A stretch of DNA of 64,000 bases. Source: Phytoactinopolyspora alkaliphila (lineage in GTDB: Bacteria > Actinomycetota > Actinomycetes > Jiangellales > Jiangellaceae). The translations under genes were made by a program, and so were the position numbers. Positions within the stretch are counted from its first letter, which is position 1, and every line of letters begins with the position of its first letter. The stretch is taken from positions 124,001-188,000 of the forward strand of contig NZ_JAAGOB010000003.1 of the NCBI RefSeq assembly GCF_010550695.1, in the 5' to 3' direction. Below, piece by piece: positions 1 to 9,970 of the stretch. The notes under the pieces are model-generated. The model worked only from the letters and a program-made list of their open reading frames with translations, did no database searches and had not been told where the DNA came from.

Positions 1-1371
1 AGCAAGGTCGCTCAAGGCGTCACCACCGAGGTGGTTGGAAACTGCGGATTCTCCCCGTACCCGCTGGACCGGAGCCAGTTGGGGGCGCACCGTGACCTGC
101 TGGCCGGCATCGGCGACGATCCGATGGAGCTGACCTGGTCCGACGTGGACGGGTACGCGGTCGAGGTCCGGTCCCGCGGGTCGTCGGTCAACATCGTTCC
201 GCTCGTCGGGCACGGACAGTTGCGCATCGCCGCCAACGGGCTGGCGGAGAAGGCGTCAGCCGGGGTGATCGACACGATGCGGGCGCTGCTCGCGGACCTG
301 CTCCAGCAGGGCGCATTCGGTATGTCGACCGGGCTGACCTATGTGCCGTCGAGGTACGCCTCCACCGGCGAACTGGAAGCGCTGTGCGCCGTGCTTGCGG
401 ACGCGGACGCCCTGTACGCCACGCACGCCCGCGGTGGCGGGCCTTCGGCGATCCAGGAGGCCGTCGAACTGGGCCGGGCTTGCGGGGTGAGGGTCCAGTA
501 CTCGCACATCGCGATCAACGAGCCGGACGACTGGGGGCGCGCCGGCGTGCTCCTGGGGCTGTTCGACGACGCCCGGCGAGGCGGCGTGGACATCGCCTGT
601 GATGTCTATCCCTATGACGCCTCGGCGTCCGCGCTGACTCAGTACCTGCCGCCGTGGGTCTTGGAAGGCGGGGTGGAAGCGATGCGTGCCAGGCTCGCCG
701 ACGCGTCCACCATGCGCCGAGCCGAGCGCGACCTGGCGGCCGGCTGGGGTGAGCATGCCCGCGTGCCCTGGTACTGGGACAGGGTGGTGATCTCCCGCAC
801 CGCGGAAGGTCCGGTCGCATCCGGCCGTGCCCCGGCTGAGGGCGCGACCATCGAGAAGGCGGCCGCCGGCGCCGGCCTGACGCCGGAGCGCTACGTCCTG
901 GAGCTTTGCCGAGCTGGTGGCAACCGGGTGCAGGTCGTCCTCTTCTACCGGACGGAGGCCGACATGCGGGAGTTCCTGCGTCACCCGTCCACGGTGATCG
1001 GGTCGGACGGTTCGGCGCTGCCGTTCGAACAGCACGGCCGGAAGCCGCACCCACGGGCATTCGGCGCACATGCCCGGGTTCTGGGGCGGTACTGCCGGCA
1101 GACCGGCGACCTCGATCTCGCCACCGCCGTGCACCGGATGTCTGGGGCCGTCGCCGACCGCCTCGGGCTCACTGACCGCGGACGGCTGTCCCGGGGTGCA
1201 GCCGCCGACATCGTGGTCTTCGATCCTCGCACGGTGGCCGACCAGGCCACCTTCACGGACCCGGGCCGGCCGCCGTCTGGCATTGTTCATGTCGTGGTGA
1301 ATGGTGAACTCGTCGTCCACGCCGGTGTGCAGACGCCGGCCCGTCCGGGAAGGGTGTTGCGGTCCAGATGA
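1..1371 (+). CDS. N-acyl-D-amino-acid deacylase, 5' truncated
   Basis: Amidohydrolase-superfamily deacylase that would release free D-amino acids from N-acyl-D-amino acids. The reading frame is open from base 1, so the N-terminus, including the expected HxH metal motif, lies outside the window. Visible family marks are QGVTTEVVGNCGFS (metal-ligand Cys), QYSHIAIN (His ligand) and IGSDGSALPF (catalytic Asp). It aligns end to end with the complete paralogue at 27111-28706, from SKxxQGVTTEV to the C-terminus. Its stop overlaps the next start (ATGA), so it is co-transcribed with the DSD1-like gene. The family is certain; substrate preference (acyl-D-Glu, acyl-D-Asp or broad) cannot be read from the sequence. 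Confidence 0.88.
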   Translation, partial: SKVAQGVTTEVVGNCGFSPYPLDRSQLGAHRDLLAGIGDDPMELTWSDVDGYAVEVRSRGSSVNIVPLVGHGQLRIAANGLAEKASAGVIDTMRALLADLLQQGAFGMSTGLTYVPSRYASTGELEALCAVLADADALYATHARGGGPSAIQEAVELGRACGVRVQYSHIAINEPDDWGRAGVLLGLFDDARRGGVDIACDVYPYDASASALTQYLPPWVLEGGVEAMRARLADASTMRRAERDLAAGWGEHARVPWYWDRVVISRTAEGPVASGRAPAEGATIEKAAAGAGLTPERYVLELCRAGGNRVQVVLFYRTEADMREFLRHPSTVIGSDGSALPFEQHGRKPHPRAFGAHARVLGRYCRQTGDLDLATAVHRMSGAVADRLGLTDRGRLSRGAAADIVVFDPRTVADQATFTDPGRPPSGIVHVVVNGELVVHAGVQTPARPGRVLRSR

Positions 1372-2669
1372 CACGAGCCGAGCAGGAATGGAGCCTTGAC
1401 TGGCGGCACAAGGGCTTCCCACCGTCCGCGGCGGGAACGCCGTCGTCCCGGATCGGCGCCGCCGGGTGGCGACTGCTCACCGACTTCACCACGCCCGTTG
1501 CGGCGCTGAAGGAGAGCGCGCTGGAGCACAACCTCGACGTGATGCGCCGATACTGTTCACGCAACGGAGTCGAGCTGGCACCGCACGGCAAGACGACGAT
1601 GTCGCCCGACCTGATCCGCCGCCAGCTCGTGCACGGCGCCTGGGGCATGACCGCCGCCACCGCGTGGCAGGCCAGGGCGATGCTGGAGTTCGGTGCGCGC
1701 CGCGTCCTGATCGCCAACGAGTGCCTCGATCCGGTAGGGCTGCGCTGGCTCGCGGAGCGTGTCCGGGACGACCCGGGCGCCGAGGTCCTCGCCTTCGCCG
1801 ACTCGGTCGCGGCGGTCGAGTCGATGCGCGCCGTGCTGCATGGAATCCCGTCCGCGCCGCCCGTGCCCGTGCTGGTGGAGGTCGGTGTCGATGGCGGCCG
1901 CGCGGGCGCGCGTGGCGTGTCGGCGGCAGTCGACGTCGGCCGGGCGGTCGCGGCGGCACCGGAACTGAGCCTGGCAGGTGTGGCCGGATTCGAGGGCGTC
2001 ATCGGCTCGAGCCGGGAGCCGCAGGTGATCGACGCGGTGCAGGGTTTCCTGCACGGCATTCGCCAGACCGCGGAGCGCTTGATGGTGGCAGGGGCATTCC
2101 GGGAGGATCACCCGGTAGTGCTCTCGGCCGGGGGAAGCGCCTACTTCGACCAGGTCGTCGAGGTGTTCACCGCGGAGCGGTCCCGCTACCGGCGCGAGGT
2201 CGAGGTCGTGCTTCGGTCCGGCTGCTACCTGACCCATGACCACGGCGTCTATCAGGAGGCCTCGCCGCTGCGTACCGGCGGGGAGACCGATCTCCGACCG
2301 GCGATGGAGGTCTGGTCCCGCGTGCTGTCCACGCCGGAGCCGGGGCTGGCCATCATCGACGCAGGAAAGCGTGACATCTCTACCGACGGCCGGATGCCCA
2401 CCGTGCTGGGCAGGCGCCGCGACGGCCGGTACCAGGAGTGGGTCGCCGAAGGCGAGACCGGGTCTGCCGGCCATGGCGTGGTCGTGGACCATTTCAATGA
2501 TCAGCACGGTTTCGTTCATGTGAAGGATGGCGCAGACGATGTCCTGCGCGTCGGGGATGTGGTGCGGCTCGGGATCTCCCACCCGTGCACGACGTTCGAC
2601 AAGTGGCGAGTCATTCCAGTGGTCGACGACGACTACCTCGTGATCGGCGCGGTGCGCACCATCTTCTGA
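1368..2669 (+). CDS. DSD1-family PLP enzyme (D-serine deaminase/D-threonine aldolase-like)
   Basis: Fold-type III PLP protein of the D-serine dehydratase/D-threonine aldolase family (433 aa). PHGKT near residue 75 holds the likely Schiff-base lysine of the N-terminal alanine-racemase-like barrel. The C-terminal HPCTTFDKW near residue 405 supplies the His-x-Cys pair that binds Zn2+ in DSD1-type enzymes. It overlaps the upstream deacylase by 4 bp, which fits a two-step path: deacylation of an N-acyl-D-amino acid, then deamination or cleavage of the D-amino acid. Homologues are often annotated simply as amino acid deaminase. Class confidence is high; exact reaction is inferred. Confidence 0.85.
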   Translation: MTRAEQEWSLDWRHKGFPPSAAGTPSSRIGAAGWRLLTDFTTPVAALKESALEHNLDVMRRYCSRNGVELAPHGKTTMSPDLIRRQLVHGAWGMTAATAWQARAMLEFGARRVLIANECLDPVGLRWLAERVRDDPGAEVLAFADSVAAVESMRAVLHGIPSAPPVPVLVEVGVDGGRAGARGVSAAVDVGRAVAAAPELSLAGVAGFEGVIGSSREPQVIDAVQGFLHGIRQTAERLMVAGAFREDHPVVLSAGGSAYFDQVVEVFTAERSRYRREVEVVLRSGCYLTHDHGVYQEASPLRTGGETDLRPAMEVWSRVLSTPEPGLAIIDAGKRDISTDGRMPTVLGRRRDGRYQEWVAEGETGSAGHGVVVDHFNDQHGFVHVKDGADDVLRVGDVVRLGISHPCTTFDKWRVIPVVDDDYLVIGAVRTIF

Positions 2670-2708
2670 GGAACGCACCGCCGCTCGGCCTGCGGTGGCC
2701 GGCCGCCT

Positions 2709-3485
2709 TCAGTCGCGAATGCCAGTGAGGGCGGCGGTCACCTGCCTCGCCGTCTCGCGAAGTGCCCACGTGATCCCCGGAAGCTGCTCGAAGGGCATCC
2801 GGCTGACCGGGGCGGAGATGCTGATCGAGGCCGGTATGCCGATGCCGGGAACCGGGATGGCGATGCATCGCGCGTCGGTCACGTTCTCGCCGTCGTCCAT
2901 CGCGTATCCACGCGCCCGGGCATCCTCCACGGCGTCGAGGTAGTCGGAGACCCGGGTGATCGTGGACGGTGTGGACGGCGGCATGCCGCCTGCCCGGAGA
3001 ATTCCGGTGATCCGCTCGTGATCCAGGATGGAGGCGACCGCCTTGCCGAGGGCGGTCGAGTGGATCGGGTCCCTGGCGCCTTCGGTCGCCGTCGCCCCGC
3101 TCTGGTGTGGACTCTCGGCGACCGCGACGTAGGCCACATGGTGCCCCTCCAATACACCGAAGTTGACCGTCTCACCGCGCTGATCCCGCAGCTCGGCCAG
3201 AGCTGGGCGGATCCGCTCGGCGAGCACGTCGTGCTGGCGCGCCTTGTGGGGGACCAGCGCGGGTCCCATGTAGAAGAGTCCGGTTCGAGGGTCATGGCTG
3301 ACGTACAAGTGCTCGAGCAACGTGGCGACATACCGGTGGGCCGCCTCCTCCGGCAGGTGCGTCACGGCCGAGACCTGCTCCAGGTCGAACCCGTCTGGGT
3401 ACTCCTGGATCAGGCCGAGAATGGCGGCTACTCGTTCCACCGAACGGATCGTGTAGAGGTGTGCGATCGGATCGTCGTCCTTCAT
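2709..3485 (-). CDS. IclR-family transcriptional regulator
   Basis: About 258 aa. The N-terminal winged HTH (FDLEQVSAVTHLPEEAAHRY) is followed by the IclR effector domain with the usual STALGKAV and GYAMDDGENVTDARCIAIPV segments. I chose the ATG at 3485 (MKDDDP) because an AAGGGAG Shine-Dalgarno lies about 9 bp upstream; an upstream in-frame start at 3524 is possible. It converges on the deacylase/DSD1 pair and diverges from the DUF4192 gene, so it may regulate the D-amino-acid genes and itself. The effector is unknown. Confidence 0.9.
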   Translation of the reverse strand: MKDDDPIAHLYTIRSVERVAAILGLIQEYPDGFDLEQVSAVTHLPEEAAHRYVATLLEHLYVSHDPRTGLFYMGPALVPHKARQHDVLAERIRPALAELRDQRGETVNFGVLEGHHVAYVAVAESPHQSGATATEGARDPIHSTALGKAVASILDHERITGILRAGGMPPSTPSTITRVSDYLDAVEDARARGYAMDDGENVTDARCIAIPVPGIGIPASISISAPVSRMPFEQLPGITWALRETARQVTAALTGIRD

Positions 3486-3764
3486 GAGGCGAAACTCCCT
3501 TGTCTGCCGACGGCCGGGCGACATCTCGTCCTCACCGGTCCCCGTGTCACGCCGCGGTGATCCAAGCCGTTGCCTGCTCTGTGCACATAACCATACGATA
3601 TCGAACTAGAAGTTGCATCTACTGAAATCTATTGTCCTGAAATCGACCTGCACTGTACGGCTGGACGTGGGTACCCGGGCGAGGGCGTGTGCGTGTGGCG
3701 GGTTATCCACAGTTTTCCGTTCTGCTCTGGCGCGGGCAAGAGGGAGAGTGCAGGGTTTGTAGGC
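3486..3764. promoter_or_regulatory. Divergent promoter region, IclR / DUF4192
   Basis: Intergenic stretch of 279 bp with an AT-rich core at about 3588-3650, unusual against the GC-rich background. TGAAAT occurs twice as a direct repeat near 3622-3641, a possible regulator contact site. A perfect TTATCCACA DnaA-box consensus lies at 3703-3711. No promoter hexamers are certain. Confidence 0.4.
3703..3711 (+). promoter_or_regulatory. Isolated DnaA-box consensus
   Basis: Exact TTATCCACA, followed by GTTTT, 54 bp upstream of the chosen DUF4192 start. A second box with the same TTATCCACAGTTT context is at 38149 upstream of rpfB. No clustering, so this is not an origin. It may be a DnaA-responsive promoter element or titration site, or chance. 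Confidence 0.4.
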
Positions 3765-4838
3765 ATGAAATCTAATCAAACGAAAGTAAAAGTCAGCCTC
3801 AAGAGCCCATCGGAGATCATCAGCGTCATACCCAGGATTCTCGGCTTCCACCCTGCCGAGAGCTTGGTCATTCTCTGTATGGCCAAGCCGGGCAACGAGG
3901 TCGGTCTGGTCCTACGCGCGGATCTGCCCGATCCCGGGTGCTCGGACGATTTCGCCGCGGAGATCGCGGCCCGGGCCGGCTCGGACGACGTGGGCCAGGT
4001 GGTCCTCGTGTGGTACACCTCGCGACCCGACGACGGCGATCAGCTGCCCGGGCGGGTCCAGTTCACCCTCCTGGCAGACGAGTTCCGGCGTCGCGACATC
4101 AGCATCCCCGAAGCCCTGCTCGTCCGCGACGGCCGCTGGTGGTCCTACACGTGTGCCGGGTCCTGCTGCCCGCGGCACGGAACCGCGTTGTCTCCGGTGA
4201 ACAGCGACGACGTCGCGGCCTTCGAGGCACGCCGCGCCCTCGACGGCGCGGCCGTCCTGCCCGGCCGGGAGGCCCTCGCGCAGAGCGTCTCGGGGCCGAG
4301 GGGGCATCGTCTCGCGGCGGTGCGCCAGCGCATCGACGAGACCGGCCCGGTCTTCGTCGACGACGTGATGAACAGAGGCGTGGACGGCGCACGGCGGCAT
4401 GCCCTGGAGACTGTACGCTCCGCTCTCTGCTCGTTCGCCGACACACCCGGTCACATCGACGACGCCGTGGCAGTGCGCATCCTGCTGTCCCTCGAGGACC
4501 GATGGGTTCGTGATGCCCTCGTCACGTGGGGCGTGGACGAAGAAGTGGGCCAGTTCCTGGCATTCCTGATCGCCCTGGCCCAGAGCGCCCCGGACGAGTG
4601 CTGTGCGCCGGCGTGCACCGTCCTCGCCGCCATCGCGTACCAGCACGGGCGTGGGGCGCTGGCTGCCGTGGCCCTGGAACGTGCGCTTCGGCATGAACCC
4701 GACTACCGGCTGGCGCGGCTCTTGCAGGCTCTCCTGGCCGGACAGGTGGACCCGGCCGAGATCCGCGACCTCGCGCGCCGGGCCCGCCTGGAGCTCGGCG
4801 CGAGCGGAATGGGCGGCGATCGGCCCGCGGTGGCGTGA
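3765..4838 (+). CDS. DUF4192 domain protein
   Basis: 357-aa actinobacterial protein of unknown function matching DUF4192. It begins with a basic leader, then KSPSEIISVIPRILGFHPAESLVILCM, the conserved opening of this family (residues about 12-38, shown here without gaps only in part). No signal peptide or membrane segment is evident and it is probably cytosolic. I used the ATG at 3765 because upstream codons look non-conserved; GGGAGAG lies 16 bp upstream, a rather long spacing. The downstream MoxR gene follows after about 80 bp. Function cannot be assigned. Confidence 0.82.
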   Translation: MKSNQTKVKVSLKSPSEIISVIPRILGFHPAESLVILCMAKPGNEVGLVLRADLPDPGCSDDFAAEIAARAGSDDVGQVVLVWYTSRPDDGDQLPGRVQFTLLADEFRRRDISIPEALLVRDGRWWSYTCAGSCCPRHGTALSPVNSDDVAAFEARRALDGAAVLPGREALAQSVSGPRGHRLAAVRQRIDETGPVFVDDVMNRGVDGARRHALETVRSALCSFADTPGHIDDAVAVRILLSLEDRWVRDALVTWGVDEEVGQFLAFLIALAQSAPDECCAPACTVLAAIAYQHGRGALAAVALERALRHEPDYRLARLLQALLAGQVDPAEIRDLARRARLELGASGMGGDRPAVA

Positions 4839-4917
4839 ATGCCGTGAGGCCGTGCGGCTGGACACCGGCGGTCCGGATATCGTGGGGACCATCTGCCGGC
4901 TGGGAGAGATGGGGCTG

Positions 4918-5925
<1,008 letters not shown>

Positions 5926-5988
5926 GGTGACGAGCCTGGAAGAGAATCGTTGGGCGAAGGCAGCTCGACCGGAAGGTGATGACGGCCA

Positions 5989-7158
5989 GTGAACTCACAT
6001 GACATACCGGCCACAGTGGCGCTGATCGGTGTCCGGGGCTACGGAAGGTCCTATCTGGAGCCACTTACGGCCCACGGCGCCGCGGGTTCGGCGCGCTTCG
6101 TCGCCGGCTGCGACGTCAACCCGGAGGCCGCGGCGGATCTGCCCGCGGGTGTGGAGTTCTTCACCGACCACCGATCTATGCTGGCGCGCACCCGGCCGGA
6201 CGTCACCATCGTCGCCAGCCCTCCGCACACGCATTTCGAGATGGCATGGGACGCCATGGAGGCCGGGTCCGATGTCATGCTGGAGAAGCCACCGGTTGTC
6301 TCCGTGACCGAGCACACGCAGCTCATCGAGCTGAGCCGGAACCGGGGCCGGTTGTGCCAGATCGGCTTCCAGGGCTTGGCCGCTGAACCGATGATCCGCC
6401 TTCTCGCCCTGGTCGCGGACGGCACGCTCGGCGAGATCGGCGACATCACCGTCACCGGGCAGTGGATCCGCCTCGATCGCTACTACCAGCGTTCGCGCTG
6501 GGCGGGGCACCGTGCGCTCGACGGCGTCGTGGCCGCTGACGGCGTGGCCACCAATCCGCTGGCGCACCCGGTCATGAACGCGCTCGCGGTGGCACAGGCA
6601 GCGGACCCGTCCGCAGTTCCGGAGACGCTCGAGGTCGAGGCATACCGGTGCCGGGACATCGCCACGGACGACACCCTCAGCGCCCGCATCCGGCTTGGTG
6701 ATGGAAAGCGCATTCACGTCGCCTTGACGCTGTGTGCCGAGATGCAGGAGGCGCCCGTGGTCACGGTGTACGGCACGTCCGGCGTCGCGGAGCTCGGGGA
6801 GACGGCGAGCGTGCTGAGCATCGACGGTGAGCGGCTGGACCTCTCCACCGAGCGTGGCCGGCCCTTCGACAATCTGCTCGCTCATCGTCGCGACCCGCAA
6901 AACGTCCCACTGCGCGCCTCGCTCCAGCGGACCGAGGCGTTCACCGCGTTCCTGGAGGGGATGCTCGCCTCCGGAGACCCGCACCGGATTCCGGCGGAAC
7001 ACCTCGAAGAACGCGACGAGGACGGCTCCCGCCGGGTGATCCTCGCCGGCATCAACGCGGCCGTGGCCGACTCCGCCAGGACACGTGCGTTGTTCAGCGA
7101 GCTCGGCGCCGCCTGGGCGCGGCCCGGCGTCTCGGTGGACCTTCGCAACCGTCGCTGA
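5989..7158 (+). CDS. Gfo/Idh/MocA-family oxidoreductase
   Basis: 389-aa NAD(P)-dependent dehydrogenase of sugar or inositol-like substrates. The N-terminal Rossmann segment VALIGVRGYGRSYLEPL is a variant of the GxGxxG fold, followed by VASPPHTHFEM and the MLEKPPV motif that holds the family's conserved Glu-Lys. GTG 5989 is the start, with GGAAGG 12 bp upstream. It is a stand-alone gene ending at a large palindromic repeat that separates it from the convergent M20 peptidase. Substrate is unknown; the surroundings suggest an unusual or amino sugar derivative. Confidence 0.88.
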   Translation: MNSHDIPATVALIGVRGYGRSYLEPLTAHGAAGSARFVAGCDVNPEAAADLPAGVEFFTDHRSMLARTRPDVTIVASPPHTHFEMAWDAMEAGSDVMLEKPPVVSVTEHTQLIELSRNRGRLCQIGFQGLAAEPMIRLLALVADGTLGEIGDITVTGQWIRLDRYYQRSRWAGHRALDGVVAADGVATNPLAHPVMNALAVAQAADPSAVPETLEVEAYRCRDIATDDTLSARIRLGDGKRIHVALTLCAEMQEAPVVTVYGTSGVAELGETASVLSIDGERLDLSTERGRPFDNLLAHRRDPQNVPLRASLQRTEAFTAFLEGMLASGDPHRIPAEHLEERDEDGSRRVILAGINAAVADSARTRALFSELGAAWARPGVSVDLRNRR

Positions 7159-7184
7159 CCCTTCCCCGCCCGGGGACAATCCAC

Positions 7185-7280
7185 GCCCGTTCCCAACCCC
7201 TGGCATGAGTTATGGCTCCACATTTCCGACATTTCGGACGCGTTAGCGACCCTAACCCATGCCAGGGGTTGGGAACGGGC
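7185..7280. repeat. Palindromic repeat element, copy 1
   Basis: Perfect 23-bp inverted repeat (7185-7207 and 7258-7280, core CCCAACCCCTGGCATG), extended inward with two mismatches around GTTA-GG. The central part includes GGCTCCACATTTC and GCGTTAGCGACC. Related copies lie at 33700-33771 and 41789-41863. It sits between convergent genes and could also end transcription from both sides, but conservation of the loop in the copies marks it as a dispersed element rather than a simple terminator. Confidence 0.85.
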
Positions 7281-7295
7281 CGGGGGAGAGGTGGG

Positions 7296-8453
7296 CTAGT
7301 GCGGCGAAGCGGCGCTGCTCAGCCGGGATAGCAACGCAGCGCAGACTGATGCGCGTTTCTGGACGGTGGCGAGCTCGATGTACTCGTCGTCGGTATGTGC
7401 GCGGCCGCCGGAGGGGCCGAGCCCGTCGATGGTCGGCACCCCCAGAGCGGCGGTGAAGTTGGCATCCGAGACACCTCCGGCGGAAACCGTCTCGATCTGC
7501 ACCCCCAGTTCCCGGCCGGCGTCGGTGTAGGCCCTGGCCAGCTCCGTATAGGGCCGGCCGAACGCCGGGCGGCCGGCATAGCGCGTCAGCCGGGTCACGG
7601 TGCCCTCCACCGGGCCTTCGCCGGTGAGCTTGCCGAGTTCTCGCTCGACGGCCTGATCCGCGCGGTCGTCGTCGAACCTGGCATCGACGTGCACCGAGGC
7701 CGCCGCGGGAACGATGTTGGGCCGCGACCCGCCTTCGGCCAGGACCGCGGTGACCGTGGCGCCGTCGATCCGCCGGCCAGCGTCCTGGATCCCGATGATC
7801 GTGTGAGCGAGCGTCTCCAGGGCGTTCGCGCCCGCCTGCGGGTTGGAGCCGCTGTGTGAGGCACGTCCGGTCACGTCGAGGCGGTACCGGGCCACTCCGC
7901 GACGGGAACTCACGATGGCTCCGGAGGGACGGGCCGCCTCGAAGATCAGCGCGGCGTCCTGGCCGGTGGCTGCCTCCTCGATGACCGGTCGGGAAAAGAC
8001 AGAGCCGGATTCCTCGTCGCCGTTGAACAGCACCGTGATGTCGAGGCCGGCCAGCGCGGCGTCGTCGAGGCGGCTCAGTGCGGCCAGGATGACCACCAGT
8101 CCGCCCTTCATGTCGGCTACACCGGGGCCGTAGGCGCGCTCGCCGGCGATCGTGAACGGCCGAGCCTGTGCGGTTCCTCGAGCAAACACCGTGTCGACAT
8201 GTCCCACCATGAGAACGCGGCGGGCGTCACCTCGTGAACCGTGCCGGCGGGCGAGCATGGCGTCGGGGCCGCCGTCGGTGGCGAGCTTCTTCACGGTGAA
8301 CCCCAGCTGCTCCACCACTGGGGCGAGCTTGCCGTAGACCGCGTCGATCCCGGCGTGGTCGTCCGGTGCGCTGTCGGTGTTGACCAGATCCTCGAGCAGG
8401 CCTAGCCAGTCGGTGGCTTGGGGTTCGCGGGTAGTGGCAGTGCGCATGGTCAC
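7296..8453 (-). CDS. M20-family metallopeptidase (carboxypeptidase G2-like)
   Basis: 385-aa zinc hydrolase. All dinuclear-metal motifs are present: GHVDTVF (His/Asp), GVADMKGG (bridging Asp), NGDEESGS (catalytic Glu and ligand Glu) and the terminal HTDDEY (His). The dimerisation segment RASHSGSNPQAGANA is intact. It probably cleaves an N-terminal or acyl amino acid bond. GTG 8453 overlaps the aminotransferase stop (GTGA) with GGCGGA at a good spacing; ATG 8447 is the alternative. It is translationally coupled to the aminotransferase gene. Confidence 0.9.
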   Translation of the reverse strand: MTMRTATTREPQATDWLGLLEDLVNTDSAPDDHAGIDAVYGKLAPVVEQLGFTVKKLATDGGPDAMLARRHGSRGDARRVLMVGHVDTVFARGTAQARPFTIAGERAYGPGVADMKGGLVVILAALSRLDDAALAGLDITVLFNGDEESGSVFSRPVIEEAATGQDAALIFEAARPSGAIVSSRRGVARYRLDVTGRASHSGSNPQAGANALETLAHTIIGIQDAGRRIDGATVTAVLAEGGSRPNIVPAAASVHVDARFDDDRADQAVERELGKLTGEGPVEGTVTRLTRYAGRPAFGRPYTELARAYTDAGRELGVQIETVSAGGVSDANFTAALGVPTIDGLGPSGGRAHTDDEYIELATVQKRASVCAALLSRLSSAASPH

Positions 8454-9724
8454 GTGGTTTCCGCCGCCAGCGCCGCATCGAGCCTGGACGTGGCGACATC
8501 GAGTTCGTGCTCCCCGTGAGCCGTCGAGACGTACCAGATCCCGCGTGGCGCTACCCACATGCCGTGATCGACCAGCGTGCGCGCGAGCCGCTGATATCTC
8601 TCGAGGTCGAGTCCGGCGAGTCCGGAATGGTCGTGGACGGGTTCCTGAGGACCGAAGGAGACGTGGAAGGCAGCCGGCAAGCCCTGGACCCGCAGGTCGA
8701 GTGCGTACGTGTGGGCGAGCTCGCGGATCTGGTCCATGAGCGCACTGCCGTGCTTCTCGACCTGCTCGTAGGGTGGTTCCTCGCGCAGCGTGGTCAATGT
8801 CGCGATGACGGCCGCGCACGCCGGCACGGACGAGTTGAACGTCCCGGCATGGACCACGCCGTCGGCGAACAGATCCATCAGGGCTGCCTTGCCGGCCAGC
8901 GCGGACACCGGCCATCCTCCCGCCATCGCCTTGCCGTACACCGCGAGGTCGGGTGTCACTCCGAAGCGTTCCGCGGCGCCGCCCAGCGCCAGGCGGAAAC
9001 CGGTGATGACCTCATCGAAGATCAGCACCACTGCGTGCTGGTCGCACAGCTCGCGAACCCGGGCTAGATAATCCGGCCGCGGTGGGATGACGCCGCTGTT
9101 GCACATCACCGGCTCGAGGATCACGGCGGCGATGTCGTCGTGGGCGGCGAGCGTGGCCTCGAGGGAGGCGGCGTCGTTGTAGGGCAGAAAGTAGGTGTCG
9201 TCCAGGTGGTGAGGGAGCTGGCCGGCGCTGGCCGGCGACGTCACTCCGTCCTCGGTGCTCGCCAGGACGTTGTCCAGCCAGCCGTGGTACGTCCCCTCGA
9301 ACCGCACGAACTTGCCGCGGCCGGTGGCGGCCCGGGCGAGCCGCAGCGCGGCCTGATCCGACTCGGTGCCGGTCATGCCGAACCGAACCCTCTCCGGCCA
9401 CCGTACGGTGTCGAGGAAGAGCTCGCCCGCTCGGTTCTCCAGTGCGTGCTGGGCTCCGAAGACGGAGCCACGCCGCATCTCGCGGGCGACGACGTCGTTG
9501 ACCTTCGCCGGCGCGTGACCGAGGAAGTTCGGGCCCTGTCCGAGCAGGTAGTCGAGATAGTCGTTGCCGTCGACGTCGTACAGCCAGGCGCCTTCGCCCC
9601 GATCGAAGAACACCGGTGGCCCGGCCAGCCGCACGTTGGAGTGCACGCCACCGGGGGTGAGCGTGCGAGCCTCGCGGCTGAGGGCGTCGGAGCGGTCGCG
9701 CTTCTGCGACGTCAAAATGGCCAA
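8450..9724 (-). CDS. Class III aminotransferase, glutamate-1-semialdehyde aminomutase-like
   Basis: 424-aa PLP enzyme. It shows TPGGVHSNVR, a TGTESDQAALRLARA phosphate-binding region, YHGW, FDEVITGFR (cofactor Asp) and YGKAMAGGWPVSALAG with the Schiff-base Lys. It resembles HemL, but its place in a catabolic operon with an M20 peptidase argues against haem synthesis. TTG 9724 is preferred because GGGAG lies 8 bp upstream; TTG 9739 is the longer option. Its role is probably transamination of an amino acid or amino sugar. Confidence 0.85.
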   Translation of the reverse strand: MAILTSQKRDRSDALSREARTLTPGGVHSNVRLAGPPVFFDRGEGAWLYDVDGNDYLDYLLGQGPNFLGHAPAKVNDVVAREMRRGSVFGAQHALENRAGELFLDTVRWPERVRFGMTGTESDQAALRLARAATGRGKFVRFEGTYHGWLDNVLASTEDGVTSPASAGQLPHHLDDTYFLPYNDAASLEATLAAHDDIAAVILEPVMCNSGVIPPRPDYLARVRELCDQHAVVLIFDEVITGFRLALGGAAERFGVTPDLAVYGKAMAGGWPVSALAGKAALMDLFADGVVHAGTFNSSVPACAAVIATLTTLREEPPYEQVEKHGSALMDQIRELAHTYALDLRVQGLPAAFHVSFGPQEPVHDHSGLAGLDLERYQRLARTLVDHGMWVAPRGIWYVSTAHGEHELDVATSRLDAALAAETT

Positions 9725-9970
9725 CCCGCTGTCTCCCAACTGATCGTTTCTGTTTCCCTAAATGGAATGCTGTGCTTCACAATATGGGTTGCAGGGTATG
9801 CCACAATGAGTAACAGGGCAAGGGTGGTTCCACTAGATGGCATGAGAGAGCCTGGCGGCACGCCGACGTGGAGCCCCCGGGTCTAAAGCCACGGAGCAGG
9901 TCGCGACAACTTTGCGAACCGGACGTTTCATAGTGGTGTAGCCTGCTGTGACCCAGATGAAAGGGCAGAC
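9725..9970. promoter_or_regulatory. Divergent promoter region, aminotransferase / SMP-30
   Basis: 246 bp between divergent operons. It contains TTTCC-N6-GGAAT (about 9750-9766), an inverted pair typical of small-regulator operators, followed by GCTGTGCTTCAC at 9769-9780. The same 12-mer occurs at 11783-11794 before the GntR-LacI regulator, so both may be sites of that regulator. AT content is raised near 9760-9820. Confidence 0.45.

Noticed and set aside
3703-3711. Replication origin
   Set aside because: Single DnaA box, with no cluster and no dnaA, dnaN or gyrase genes in the window.
8450-9724. Calling the class III aminotransferase hemL
   Set aside because: Sequence is HemL-like, but it is coupled to an M20 peptidase in a catabolic island with no other haem genes.
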